Assembly (NCBI GenBank): GCA_017651565.1
Contig: JAGCCQ010000050.1
Location: 1-64,000, forward strand
Source: Bacilli bacterium
Lineage (GTDB): Bacteria; Bacillota_I; Bacilli_A; RFN20; CAG-826
Direction of reading: 5' to 3'
Length of the DNA stretch: 64,000 nucleotides
Positions 8,221 through 17,097 of this stretch are shown piece after piece. A program made the position numbers and the translations under genes. A model generated the notes under the pieces. That model was not told the DNA's origin. It worked only from the letters and a program-made list of their open reading frames with translations, and searched no databases. How positions within the stretch are numbered: position 1 is the stretch's first letter; each line of letters starts with the position of its first letter.

Positions 8221-10989
8221 ATGAATATTTATGAAAGTGTTAGAACTAATCTAAATGAAGTTAAAAAAATAAAAAACGATAAAAGCCTATTACAAAAAGT
8301 TTTAGATACTGCTGAAAACCTTGGTTGGACTTATAGTGAAGTTAATTATGCTGGAGACGAAAAAGGTTATGAGTTTTATCAATACAGCCCAGCAGGAGAA
8401 GATTTTAGTTTTTCTTCTTGTTATGGTAGCGAAAGTTTATCAGATGATGAAAAAGGAAGAAACTTAATCAAGGATATAGTTGATTATGCTAATGACTTTG
8501 ATACAAACGAACACGCTGGTATGTTATACAATGCAGGACAAGAAGGTTTTGAAGGCGTACCAGATTTAGATATACTTGTTGATGACGCAAAAGATATTGA
8601 TAATATGTTACAAGATCTAGCAAATGAACTTGAAAAGATTAATGATGTTATGAACGAAAGTTACACATATTTTTGGCAAGATGATATTGAAGAAGTTGAT
8701 TATTCTGAAGATAATGACGAGATTTGGTATGCTGTTGCTAGTAATATGTGTGAAAAGGAACCAGAAGAATATGGAGACGATCCAACAGAAGTAATGAGCG
8801 ATATAATTTCTATTTGGAAGATAGAGAAGAGAAGCCGTTTATATAAATACCTATTAAAGTGGTATGGATCTGAAGAAAAACTTTTAGATAATGTTAGAGA
8901 TGTTTATGAAACAGATAATGCTATTTATTTCGTAACAGGTTGTGGTTATTCAATCTTTTCTGCAGACTTACTTGGTGGTACTGCTGATGGTAATGCAGGA
9001 AGAGAGTTTGACGCTATGGTTAGACAGGAAGAAGGACTTAATGAAGGAGTGCTTGAACCAAAATACTCATCAAGAAAGAGTTTCTATGGTAAAGCTGGTA
9101 CTGATAGCACAGCTGAAGGTAATGTTTTAACAAGTTATGGAACACCTATAATGAGAATTAAAGATGGAAATGTTGAAATGTTATGTGGCGAGTGGGCTTT
9201 AACAAGTACAACATTAAGACATATAAGAGAGTTTATGCAACAAAACGGTCTTGAACCTTTATCTAAAAGACAATTAATTGATCTAATTAATAAAAAAGGT
9301 TTAAGAGAAAGTAAAAAAGATAAAGAGTCAGATAAACTTTTTAAGGCTTTAGTTAATTCAGATAAGTTTATTAAACAAGTTGAAAAAGAAAAAGGTTTAA
9401 AAAACTTAACTTCAAAATCAGGAGAAGTAATTGATAGAGCAGAGGAGTATATTCAAGGCGACTATGAAGGTGCTCTTAAGTTTGCTGGTTTAAAGGAAAG
9501 TAAAGAAGATAAAGAATATAAGAAACAAGTTGAAGATGAAGGTAAGATGGCTGACGCTATACACCAAGAGTTTAAGAAATCTAAAAATAAAACTAGAAAA
9601 GAATTAGAAAAGATTTGTAAGAAGCATAATGTTGGTGTTGAAGATTATCTATACGCTGACGGTTATCAAGGAAACTTTGACGAATTAGTAAATGAATTAA
9701 AAGAGTCAGACAGTTTTAACTATAATGGTTACACATTTAGACCTGTAGGTAACTTTAAATCAAATAAAAACTTTGCTAGTTTTATAAATAGAGATATAGA
9801 TAGTAATATTAATAATAATTTTAAATATGACGATTTCTATAAAGTAGCACCAGAGGTTGATCTATTTACAGTTGATGAGTTAGATAATGCTTTGGTAATG
9901 CCTGGATCAAATGGTTTCTTTAGATATAGAGGAACTGAAGACGATTATATTCCAATGGAAAACCTTAAGAGTAAAGCAGAGTTAAACACTGTTGATAACC
10001 TAGGGTATATTGGAGACGAATACGATAAAGAGATAGTTGATGATATACTTGGTAGTGAAGATTATGGAAGTATAGCACATAAAGTTGGTTGGGCTCTTAA
10101 TAGGTATCAATTATATAATTTAGCAACACTTTATATTAATGACGAAAGCACAAGAGAAAAAATTGAAGAATTACTTACTGATATTAATTATCATAGTGAG
10201 TGCTCTGACCTAATGGATAACCCAGAAGCATTTAGAGATAGTCTTATGACAAGTTTATCTGAAAGTGCTACTGTGGTAGGTAAAAAGATATTAAAAGAAG
10301 CACCAACAGAAGAACAAGAAGACGAAGAGTTTGTACTTGCTGATGGTGGTATTAGTGATAATAGTCCAGAAAAGATGACAGCAGAAGAGACAGGCGAGGA
10401 AATGTCAGACACAGAATATGAGGAAGAAGCAGAGGATGACGCTAAAGATATAGTTAAAGACGATATTGAAGAACCGTTCTATGCTACCGTTCCTGAATAT
10501 GATGAGTTAAGAGAAGTACTTGTTGATCTAGACTATAGATTATTACTAATAAATGACGATATAGTTTGTATTGGAAGACTTAATGGACCAGATATAGAAA
10601 TACTTACATCTAACCACGAAAGTAGTGACGATATAAATAAATCAGAGTCAAATGATAAATCAGACGAAATAGAAGAAAGAGCTGAAGAGAACGAAGAAGA
10701 TAGTTATGAATACTTATGGATCAAAGCACCAAAGGGCTCTTTAGAAGATTTCTTAAAACAAGTTAATGTATTATATCTATCTCCTGAAATGAGTGAAGAA
10801 GATAAAGAACAATACGCTGGTCTTGAGGCTAATCACGAAAGCGTAATGAATTATCTAATGAACGAATTACCAGAGGATAAGAGAAAAGATAAAAAGGAAG
10901 AAGAAACTGAAGAAGAAGTGGAAGAGGAAACAGTAGAAGAACCTACTGAAGAAGTATCTACTGAAACTGAAGTTGAGGAGGAAAAATAG
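8221..10989 (+). CDS. Large (922 aa) LxE-site protein, probable internal head protein
   Basis: It begins MNIYESVRTNLNEV, a CTS-like helix. Residues of roughly 20-145 form a domain (LLQKVLDTAENLGW ... FDTNEHAGMLYNAG ... LVDDAKDIDNMLQDLANEL) that I recall from uncharacterised gut Firmicutes proteins. Candidate cleavage sites follow: MNES, LNEG, LRES, LKES (twice), LSES and LKEA. The C-terminal quarter is extremely acidic, ending in a Glu/Val-rich tail. The chain therefore alternates short folded domains, LxE sites and charged linkers like the 1695- and 1664-residue proteins. Function of individual domains is unknown; processing by the prohead protease is inferred. Confidence 0.55.
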   Translation: MNIYESVRTNLNEVKKIKNDKSLLQKVLDTAENLGWTYSEVNYAGDEKGYEFYQYSPAGEDFSFSSCYGSESLSDDEKGRNLIKDIVDYANDFDTNEHAGMLYNAGQEGFEGVPDLDILVDDAKDIDNMLQDLANELEKINDVMNESYTYFWQDDIEEVDYSEDNDEIWYAVASNMCEKEPEEYGDDPTEVMSDIISIWKIEKRSRLYKYLLKWYGSEEKLLDNVRDVYETDNAIYFVTGCGYSIFSADLLGGTADGNAGREFDAMVRQEEGLNEGVLEPKYSSRKSFYGKAGTDSTAEGNVLTSYGTPIMRIKDGNVEMLCGEWALTSTTLRHIREFMQQNGLEPLSKRQLIDLINKKGLRESKKDKESDKLFKALVNSDKFIKQVEKEKGLKNLTSKSGEVIDRAEEYIQGDYEGALKFAGLKESKEDKEYKKQVEDEGKMADAIHQEFKKSKNKTRKELEKICKKHNVGVEDYLYADGYQGNFDELVNELKESDSFNYNGYTFRPVGNFKSNKNFASFINRDIDSNINNNFKYDDFYKVAPEVDLFTVDELDNALVMPGSNGFFRYRGTEDDYIPMENLKSKAELNTVDNLGYIGDEYDKEIVDDILGSEDYGSIAHKVGWALNRYQLYNLATLYINDESTREKIEELLTDINYHSECSDLMDNPEAFRDSLMTSLSESATVVGKKILKEAPTEEQEDEEFVLADGGISDNSPEKMTAEETGEEMSDTEYEEEAEDDAKDIVKDDIEEPFYATVPEYDELREVLVDLDYRLLLINDDIVCIGRLNGPDIEILTSNHESSDDINKSESNDKSDEIEERAEENEEDSYEYLWIKAPKGSLEDFLKQVNVLYLSPEMSEEDKEQYAGLEANHESVMNYLMNELPEDKRKDKKEEETEEEVEEETVEEPTEEVSTETEVEEEK

Positions 10990-10990
10990 T

Positions 10991-13732
10991 ATGAGATTAA
11001 TTAATAAGAGTTTAACTGAAAGCATTTATTCCAACTTAAATCGTAGCGAGAGTTTAACTGAAGGAAAGAAATATATTTTACAGTATTGGGCTGACGAATA
11101 CTCAAGAGACCAAGGTTTCTCTGAAATAGAGTATATTAATGCCACAGACGATGAGGACGCAGTAGCAAAAGCAAGAGAGATCTATTATGATAACTATTGG
11201 GCTTCTTGCGAACTTGGTAGACCAGGAGATAAGGAAGTATCAGATCCTATCTTTGGTATCTACGGTAAGAAAGAAGAAAGATGGGATAAGAAACCAGCAA
11301 ATGAGAGCGTAGTTGTAACAGCAGGTAGTACTTCTGTTGTATCTGATGAGTCAGGTGTTGTTGTGTCTGATAATAACACAACTATATCTGTATCTGGTGG
11401 GGCTTCTGTTGATATAGATAACTCAATGCCAGAACCAATGCCTGTAGAAGATCCAATGACTACTGATCTAGGAGATATTCCTGGAGAAGATATGAAAGAG
11501 GAAGGAACTGACGAAGAAGAGACAGAAGAAACTGAAGAGGAAGAAGAAGTAATAGAACCTAGCGAAGAGTTAATCGAACCTGAAGAAGAGGAAGAAGAAA
11601 AACTAGAAGAAAACGCTGGAGATCCAAACAGTACTGTTGAAATATTTAAAAACCCAGACTATGATTATAAAATTACTGATATAACTGAACTTGATAATGT
11701 TGATGTTGGAGATGTGAGAAGTATTGATATGTTCTCAATACTTAATAATCTAGAAGAAGGACTTACAGCAAAGTATGGTACTGATAAGTGGGGACTTTTA
11801 AATACATATCAAACTAGGCAAGGAAGAGATAAGAAGACAAACGAAAGTTATGCCTCTGCTCTTTTAGATATATCTATTCCAAAAAGAGGACTTAAAGAAG
11901 AACTAAATACTGTCTTAACTGTTGAAGTTATTGGAAATAGAAAGTTAAAAGAGTGTGTTGTTAAAGACGCAAGATATAATAAAAGAATAGAAAGATTTTG
12001 TGGTAAAACTAATAACCCAGCAAAGTTTTTAGAAGGTGTTATTGTAGACTTAATCAATAATCGTGGAACATCTGGGCTAGTAAAATATAAACCTATGTCT
12101 GAAGATGTTAGATCTTTAAAGGAACAAGTAGCAGATGAAGCTTATGAAATTGCAGATATAATTGATAAGAACGCAGAAGCAAGAGCACAAGTAAATAAAA
12201 AGGGAGACCAAATATTACGCTGGAACGATTTTGACGAAGAGTTTATATTGGCTTGTAAAAAAGTATTTGGACTTAAAGATAAAGATTTAGATAATTTCTA
12301 TGATGGAAACTTTCTAGCAGATAAGTATAAAGATCATCCATATAGTGGTTGTGAAGATATTAATGAACTAGAAAACACTGTAAGAGGTATCCTAGGACTA
12401 AATGGTTGGGAAACAATTTGGGAAAGTGAAGACGATAACGATATTTACGAAGGAGACCTTGTTGCTAGAAATTGGGATGAATATAAACTAGACGATACAG
12501 GAAGAATAGTTAAAGAAGATGTTAACTTCCTTGTTAATAAAAAACCATTTAGTGATAAAGGTGTTAACTTTGCAGATGGTAGAGCAATCGAAAAAGATGA
12601 AAAAAGACAAAAAGCACATCTTAAAGATCGTAAGAGACTTGGTAAAACAGTTAAGACTTTTAAAGTTGAAAAGGAACCAGATCAAAAGAATACAAGAGGA
12701 AAAGAAATCTCAAAGATTTCCGACATTGTTGTCAAAGAAGGATGTGACGGGAAAACTCCCAGGGGAAAGAAAGATAAGAAGAATATAGAAGAAAATGTAA
12801 ATGAAGAAGCAGAGCGTATTATGTTAACGCCTGTTGAAAACTTTGATTATATTGATCCGTATGGTATCTATTATAAAGACGATAATGGAAATCTTTATAA
12901 GTCAGATAGTAATGGTACTGAATTATATATCTGTACTAAATCTGGAGAACCTATGGAGGCAGTAGATACTTCTAGTTATATCCTTGGGGATAAGGCTTTA
13001 AATGAAGGTAATGATAAACCATTTCTTAAAAATAAAGAAACAGGGGAAACTTACACTTTAGAAGAAGTTAAAGATAAATGGAGAGAACAGATAGAAGATT
13101 GGCAAGGAACAAATATGGAAACAACTGAAGAGAATTATCCATTTGAAATGTATCTTTCTGATATTGACGGCTTACAAGAATATGAGTTTTTACAAGAAAA
13201 AGATTTAGTTGGTAAGAAAAAACCAATTAAAGAAGCAAAAGGTCTTTTAGATGATGAGGAAGACGAAGAAGAAGTTACTAGTGAAGTTAGTGACGAAGAA
13301 TTAGTTGATACAGATTCAGAATTAGACGAAGGAACAACAGAGGTAGCAATATTCCATAGAAAACCAGCAAGTGTTGATACAATGAAACAAGCAGAGGAAA
13401 ACGGTATCACTGTTAATAAGTCAAACTATAAAATTATCGGAACTAAAGAACTAACTAATGAAGAGTTTGAAGATTTCTCAAAACACTTAACATCAAAAGG
13501 ATATGATTGGTTAAAGTCTATGTATAAGGTAGAAGATAACTCTGGTATATTCAACTGTATAGAAGTTATTAATAAAGATGATGATACAGCAACAAAACTA
13601 TTAGTTGATCCAAACGGATATGATTATGGTAGATATGTAGCATTTGAAAAAGATCAAATCGAAGAGCCTGTTGAGGCTGAAGAAGAAATAAGTGTTGAAG
13701 AAGAACCTATAGAAGATATTAAGGAAGAGTAA
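10991..13732 (+). CDS. Large (913 aa) LxE-site protein, probable internal head protein
   Basis: I place the start at the ATG at 10991, eight or nine bases after AGGAGG, rather than at an upstream TTG that overlaps the RBS. The N-terminus MRLINKSLTESIYSNL is almost the same as that of the protein at 1629, and the two genes are nearly identical over about 32 nt there. Further candidate sites are LTEG, IKEA, LNEG and LDEG. A Glu-rich low-complexity segment (near residues 165-210) separates N-terminal domains from the remainder, and the C-terminus is again acidic. A DWQGT motif is shared with the protein at 1629. The stop codon is embedded in an intrinsic terminator. No enzyme domain is recognised. 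Confidence 0.55.
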   Translation: MRLINKSLTESIYSNLNRSESLTEGKKYILQYWADEYSRDQGFSEIEYINATDDEDAVAKAREIYYDNYWASCELGRPGDKEVSDPIFGIYGKKEERWDKKPANESVVVTAGSTSVVSDESGVVVSDNNTTISVSGGASVDIDNSMPEPMPVEDPMTTDLGDIPGEDMKEEGTDEEETEETEEEEEVIEPSEELIEPEEEEEEKLEENAGDPNSTVEIFKNPDYDYKITDITELDNVDVGDVRSIDMFSILNNLEEGLTAKYGTDKWGLLNTYQTRQGRDKKTNESYASALLDISIPKRGLKEELNTVLTVEVIGNRKLKECVVKDARYNKRIERFCGKTNNPAKFLEGVIVDLINNRGTSGLVKYKPMSEDVRSLKEQVADEAYEIADIIDKNAEARAQVNKKGDQILRWNDFDEEFILACKKVFGLKDKDLDNFYDGNFLADKYKDHPYSGCEDINELENTVRGILGLNGWETIWESEDDNDIYEGDLVARNWDEYKLDDTGRIVKEDVNFLVNKKPFSDKGVNFADGRAIEKDEKRQKAHLKDRKRLGKTVKTFKVEKEPDQKNTRGKEISKISDIVVKEGCDGKTPRGKKDKKNIEENVNEEAERIMLTPVENFDYIDPYGIYYKDDNGNLYKSDSNGTELYICTKSGEPMEAVDTSSYILGDKALNEGNDKPFLKNKETGETYTLEEVKDKWREQIEDWQGTNMETTEENYPFEMYLSDIDGLQEYEFLQEKDLVGKKKPIKEAKGLLDDEEDEEEVTSEVSDEELVDTDSELDEGTTEVAIFHRKPASVDTMKQAEENGITVNKSNYKIIGTKELTNEEFEDFSKHLTSKGYDWLKSMYKVEDNSGIFNCIEVINKDDDTATKLLVDPNGYDYGRYVAFEKDQIEEPVEAEEEISVEEEPIEDIKEE

Positions 13733-13748
13733 TCTTCCTTTTTATTTT
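13721..13748 (+). terminator. Intrinsic terminator overlapping the stop codon
   Basis: AAGGAAGA (13721-13728), loop GTAA, TCTTCCTT (13733-13740), then TTTATTTT. The stem is perfect over 8 bp and includes the TAA stop of the preceding gene. It closes the first block of large head-type genes. Confidence 0.85.
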
Positions 13749-13764
13749 GCCAATATTTGCCAAT
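13746..13764 (+). repeat. Direct repeat TTTGCCAAT x2, possible operator
   Basis: TTTGCCAAT occurs at 13746-13754 and again at 13756-13764, exactly 10 bp apart (one helical turn), just upstream of the promoter candidate at 13774. A related TTGCCAA lies upstream of the promoter at 32801. A regulator-binding role is inferred. Confidence 0.35.
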
Positions 13765-13773
13765 TATTTTTTG

Positions 13774-13801
13774 TTGACTTTAGAACTTACTATGATAAAA
13801 T
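13774..13801 (+). promoter_or_regulatory. Sigma-A-like promoter TTGACT-16-TAAAAT
   Basis: TTGACT at 13774-13779 and TAAAAT at 13796-13801 with a 16-bp spacer, 19 nt before the next ATG and directly after a terminator. This resembles a host housekeeping promoter and would drive the chaperonin block. Confidence 0.55.
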
Positions 13802-13819
13802 ATTCTTAAGGAGGTATTT

Positions 13820-14338
13820 ATGGGAGAGTTAGAAGAAATGTTAAACGAAACAACTTTGACTAATGACGCTCAACCAATGAACGCAGAAGTTGAAGTAAAT
13901 GTTATTAAGGAAGAGTCACAGGAAGAACAAGTTTTAAAAAATGAGATTAAGGTTGAAAGCGAACATAAAAATCTGTATTTATTAAAAGAAGCAGAGGATG
14001 ACGCTTTTAGAACTTTAGGTATTTATTTAGACAATGACTTTGAAAGAGAACTTGCTGATGATATAGAACTTTTAGAGCAAGTTAAAGAAAGAATTGAAAC
14101 AAAGAAAGCCGAGATCAAAAAGTTTATTGAAGACAATCAGTTGGCTAGTTTTAAAACGAACTTACTTAATATTAAGTATGTATCAGCAACAACAACTACT
14201 TCAATAGATTCAGCAAGATTAAAGAAAGAAATGCCTGAAATCGCAGCTAAATATAGCAAGGTTGGGGCTCGTAGTTCTTCAGTTTCAATAGACATATTAG
14301 AAATGCCTAAATTAGCCGAAGAAATTATTGATCTATAA
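13820..14338 (+). CDS. Hypothetical protein, resembles phage Gp157/DUF1351-type proteins
   Basis: 172 residues. The N-terminal 50 residues are acidic and low complexity. Then comes a helical stretch (LADDIELLEQVKERIETKKAEIKKFIED) followed by FKTNLLNIKYVSATTTTSID and a C-terminal KLAEEIIDL. The pattern of a helix followed by a short beta stretch with repeated Thr/Ser and a Lys/Glu-Pro element is common in Firmicutes phage proteins near recombination genes. The family match is weak and no activity is claimed. It has its own promoter and AAGGAGG RBS. Confidence 0.35.
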   Translation: MGELEEMLNETTLTNDAQPMNAEVEVNVIKEESQEEQVLKNEIKVESEHKNLYLLKEAEDDAFRTLGIYLDNDFERELADDIELLEQVKERIETKKAEIKKFIEDNQLASFKTNLLNIKYVSATTTTSIDSARLKKEMPEIAAKYSKVGARSSSVSIDILEMPKLAEEIIDL

Positions 14339-14348
14339 AAGGTACTTT

Positions 14349-14430
14349 TCAGCCCCGTACACGAAGTTTTTAATATTATAGTGTATTTTATTGATATAGT
14401 ATTAAAACTCGTTGTATGAGGCTGATTTTT
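14349..14430 (+). ncRNA. Long imperfect RNA hairpin in an intergenic gap
   Basis: The 108-nt gap after 14338 can fold into one long hairpin: the left arm 14349-14380 (TCAGCC...AATATTATA) pairs with 14395-14425 (TATAGTATTA...GGCTGA), with one or two bulges, a C-A mismatch and G-U pairs, around a 14-nt loop. It is followed by TTTTT at 14426-14430. The stem is far longer than the other terminators in the window. It may be a terminator, an RNase III-type processing site or a small RNA. Confidence 0.55.
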
Positions 14431-14446
14431 AGTTAAGGAGGTATAT

Positions 14447-14824
14447 ATGGATAAAAGGTTATGTTATATTGAAAGAGTAGGAGATTGGATGGATGTATTT
14501 CAGTTATATTTTACTGATAATCTAGTAGATCAGTGGGGAGACGATTGGAACGATACACCAGCCGTAAGTAATGCTGAATCTCCTTATGAAGACGAGACAC
14601 ATCATATTGAGTCTATGTTTATAAAATTAGATTATTCTTACAACTTTATCTTTGGAGGAGAAAGTTATTCAGTTGAACTTTTAAATCAAAGAATTGCTTG
14701 TTGGTTTGTAATAGAAAAGGAAAAAGAAAAAACACTGATACAGGGTGGGGAAACAATGGAAGAGGTTGTTACAAGTCTAGCCAAGATTGGAATACCTTGT
14801 TTTATACAATATAAAGGAGAATAG
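14447..14824 (+). CDS. Hypothetical protein
   Basis: 125 residues, not assigned to a family. The chain is aromatic-rich and looks alpha/beta (LCYIERVGDWMDVFQLYFTD, YSYNFIFGGESYSVELLNQR, GIPCFIQYKGE). The start has an AAGGAGG RBS just after the long hairpin. Its stop is 2 nt before the chaperonin start, so it is probably cotranscribed with groEL. Confidence 0.5.
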   Translation: MDKRLCYIERVGDWMDVFQLYFTDNLVDQWGDDWNDTPAVSNAESPYEDETHHIESMFIKLDYSYNFIFGGESYSVELLNQRIACWFVIEKEKEKTLIQGGETMEEVVTSLAKIGIPCFIQYKGE

Positions 14825-14826
14825 AA

Positions 14827-16266
14827 ATGCAAGTATTAAGTGAAAAAGAACCGTTAGAGGTTTATGTTAATGCAAGTGAAATAGCTAATAGAGCCGTAGC
14901 ACACACGCTAGGACCTGCAGGAACAAATACAGCAGTAGTTAATAAAAAAGGAAGTCACGATATAATTAATGATGGTTATACAATACTTTCTAAACTAACT
15001 AGTCTTGATCCAGCAGAAGCAGAGGCACTTGAGACTTTAAAGTTAGCCTCTTTTGAAACAAATAGAAGAGCAGGAGATGGAACAACATCAACAACGATAC
15101 TAACTTATAGGTTGTTGTCGGGTGCAAAGAAGTACCTGGAGGATAATAATATAACTAAAGTTAAGTTAAGAGATGTTATAGAAGAGGCAAGAGATTTCTA
15201 TATAGATTTACTTCACTCTTCTTTCTCTAATAAGATTGAAGATAAGGACTATGAGAATATAGCGAAAGTATCTTTAGGTAGTGTTAAGTATGCCTCAACT
15301 ATTGCTGAAGCATATCGTTTCTTACCCGAAGGGTTAAGACCTAGTGTTGTAAGAAGTGATATTCAAGATGTGATGATTGAAAAGAAAGACGGTGTTGTAC
15401 TAGATAAAGTTGAGTTAATAGTACCAGCCGATATGTTTGATAAAGGTCCAAAGGAATATGTGGACTCTGATGTATACTTAATATATGATAAGTTAGATAG
15501 GTGGAACCAAATATCTCCACTTGTAGAGCAAATCATAAGATTAAAAAGAAAAGCAGTTTTATTCTATAATGAATTATCTATGGATATATTACAAAATATT
15601 CAATATCAAATAGTTAAAGGTTATGCTGATATAATACCAATAAGGCTTGGTTGTCTTGGTGTAAACACAAGAAGTGTTATGAACCAATTAGCACTTTATA
15701 CTAATACTACTTTAATAGATGGTGTTGAAGTAAGACTTCCAAAAGCTTTATCTCAAATAAATATAGGAAAGATTGATTACTTATTACTTTCTCCTGATAC
15801 AGTAATTTTAAATAATAAAGATTTTACTGATATAGATAAGATAACATTACCAACTAGAAGTTGTGTTATTCGTGTCGGAGGAATAAATAACTCTGCTATG
15901 GAAGAGAATTATAGAAGAATTGAAGACGCAGTTAATAGTTTGGGTAATGCAATAGAAAGTGGTATCTCCGTAGGTGCTGGTGTAACTTATCAAAGACTTG
16001 CTGGAGTTGACGAGAAGATACCAGAGTTTATAAGAGAGTCAATGGAAAGTATTTATAGACAAATAATTAAGAATATTACGGGTAGTGATGTTATTGATGA
16101 AGATACTGATGGTCTTATTATTGATAAAAGTGGAGAATACACCCTAGTAGAGAAGTTAGAGATATTTGACGCAACTAAAGTTATAGAGCAAGTTATCTTA
16201 AATGCTTTTAGTCTAGTGGCTCAAATAGTAACAACTGATATTATGATTATAGAAAATGTCAGATAA
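14827..16266 (+). CDS. groEL: GroEL-like chaperonin (HSP60 family), divergent phage type
   Basis: 479 residues, compared with about 540 for bacterial GroEL. Equatorial-domain motifs are present: HTLGPAGTN (residues 26-34), INDGYTILSKL, AGDGTTSTT (82-90), GAGVTYQRL near 383, and a C-terminal FDATKVIEQVILNAFSLVAQ matching the end of GroEL's second equatorial segment. The apical and intermediate region (about 130-350) is shortened and strongly diverged, and the Gly-Gly-Met tail is missing. AGDGTT carries the aspartate needed for ATP hydrolysis, so activity is plausible. It may fold the capsid protein together with the GroES-like protein at 17069. Phage GroELs are known from some jumbo phages such as EL. 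Confidence 0.85.
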   Translation: MQVLSEKEPLEVYVNASEIANRAVAHTLGPAGTNTAVVNKKGSHDIINDGYTILSKLTSLDPAEAEALETLKLASFETNRRAGDGTTSTTILTYRLLSGAKKYLEDNNITKVKLRDVIEEARDFYIDLLHSSFSNKIEDKDYENIAKVSLGSVKYASTIAEAYRFLPEGLRPSVVRSDIQDVMIEKKDGVVLDKVELIVPADMFDKGPKEYVDSDVYLIYDKLDRWNQISPLVEQIIRLKRKAVLFYNELSMDILQNIQYQIVKGYADIIPIRLGCLGVNTRSVMNQLALYTNTTLIDGVEVRLPKALSQINIGKIDYLLLSPDTVILNNKDFTDIDKITLPTRSCVIRVGGINNSAMEENYRRIEDAVNSLGNAIESGISVGAGVTYQRLAGVDEKIPEFIRESMESIYRQIIKNITGSDVIDEDTDGLIIDKSGEYTLVEKLEIFDATKVIEQVILNAFSLVAQIVTTDIMIIENVR

Positions 16267-16302
16267 TGGTTGGTAATTTTTAACAAAATGAAAAAATTGG
16301 TA

Positions 16303-16330
16303 AAAGTTTGGGACAAGCCCAAACTTTTTA
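16303..16330 (+). terminator. Intrinsic terminator after groEL
   Basis: AAAGTTTGGG pairs with CCCAAACTTTTT around a short ACAAG loop (16303-16330). The right-hand T-rich end runs directly into the TGTTATAAT promoter element. Confidence 0.75.
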
Positions 16331-16339
16331 TGTTATAAT
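16331..16339 (+). promoter_or_regulatory. Extended -10 promoter TGTTATAAT
   Basis: TG-T-TATAAT at 16331-16339 is a perfect extended -10 element, and GGGACA (16310-16315), 18 bp upstream, could serve as a weak -35 overlapping the terminator stem. Transcripts would have a leader of about 80 nt before the ATG at 16426. That leader contains an AAGGAGG (16367-16373) with no start codon at useful distance, and CACACAGT/ACTGTTGTG segments that could pair around it. Confidence 0.5.
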
Positions 16340-16425
16340 TTTTTTAGACACACAGTTAGGCATAGGAAGGAGGTTATAGTAGATACTGTTGTGCTGTTAA
16401 GTTTGTATGATATAGGAGACTAAAT

Positions 16426-17097
16426 ATGCTAGAAGAACTTAATAATGCAAGAGTGGAGGGGTTAACTTTTATAGAGTTTCAGCCAAGACTAATGGACTTT
16501 GTGTCAAGGTTTGTTAGAGATAAGTTTAAAAGTTTTTCATATCTTAAGTATTACTTTGGAATTAGTCCTGAAGATGTTGAAAGCCAAGTATATGTTAAGT
16601 TATGTAATAGGAAGACAGCTGATACTTTAAGTAATTTAGAAAGATATTTTATATCTGCTAGTAAATGTGGGTTATCGTATCTATCTAATGTGTTAAGAAG
16701 GGTAGTTAGTAGTGTATTTATTGATATTAAGAGGTCAGTTGATAAAGGTAAGTATTCACACACATTATTTAGTGAAGAGGTACCTGATGTAATTGATACT
16801 TATGATTACTTTCAAGATATTTCATATAGAGATATTTTAGATCTAGTCCCAGATCTTTATGTCGAGGAACTCTATATGAAGACACCACGATATTATGGAG
16901 TATATAACAGTAAGATACTACTTGAGTTATTACTAGATGGGTATTCAATAAAGGAAATATCTAAAATGGTTTTCTTGAAAGATGGTAGTAATGTTAATAG
17001 TAATTATATTAGTAGCGACTTAAGTAACCTAAAGAAGAGGTATATAGTAGAAATAGGGAGATGTGTTAATGGATATAAAAGTAAAACTAAAGAATAA
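16426..17097 (+). CDS. Sigma-factor-like / transcription factor protein
   Basis: 223 residues. The first half resembles sigma-70 region 2: GISPEDVESQVYVKLCNRK followed by YLSNVLRRVVSSVFIDIKRS, as in ECF sigmas (a helix entering 'dlvqevflk' and a later 'yl..i.rn...d..R'). The C-terminal third has a helix-turn-helix-like stretch, LLELLLDGYSIKEISKMVFL, in the place of region 4. It may redirect host RNA polymerase to phage promoters. A second, shorter sigma-like protein is at 31672. It lies between groEL and a GroES-like gene and overlaps the latter by 29 nt. The call is by pattern only. Confidence 0.5.
   Translation: MLEELNNARVEGLTFIEFQPRLMDFVSRFVRDKFKSFSYLKYYFGISPEDVESQVYVKLCNRKTADTLSNLERYFISASKCGLSYLSNVLRRVVSSVFIDIKRSVDKGKYSHTLFSEEVPDVIDTYDYFQDISYRDILDLVPDLYVEELYMKTPRYYGVYNSKILLELLLDGYSIKEISKMVFLKDGSNVNSNYISSDLSNLKKRYIVEIGRCVNGYKSKTKE

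Noticed and set aside
16367-16425. Leader peptide after the AAGGAGG at 16367-16373
   Set aside because: No start codon lies at a workable distance; the nearest GTG is 17 nt away and would give only ten codons.
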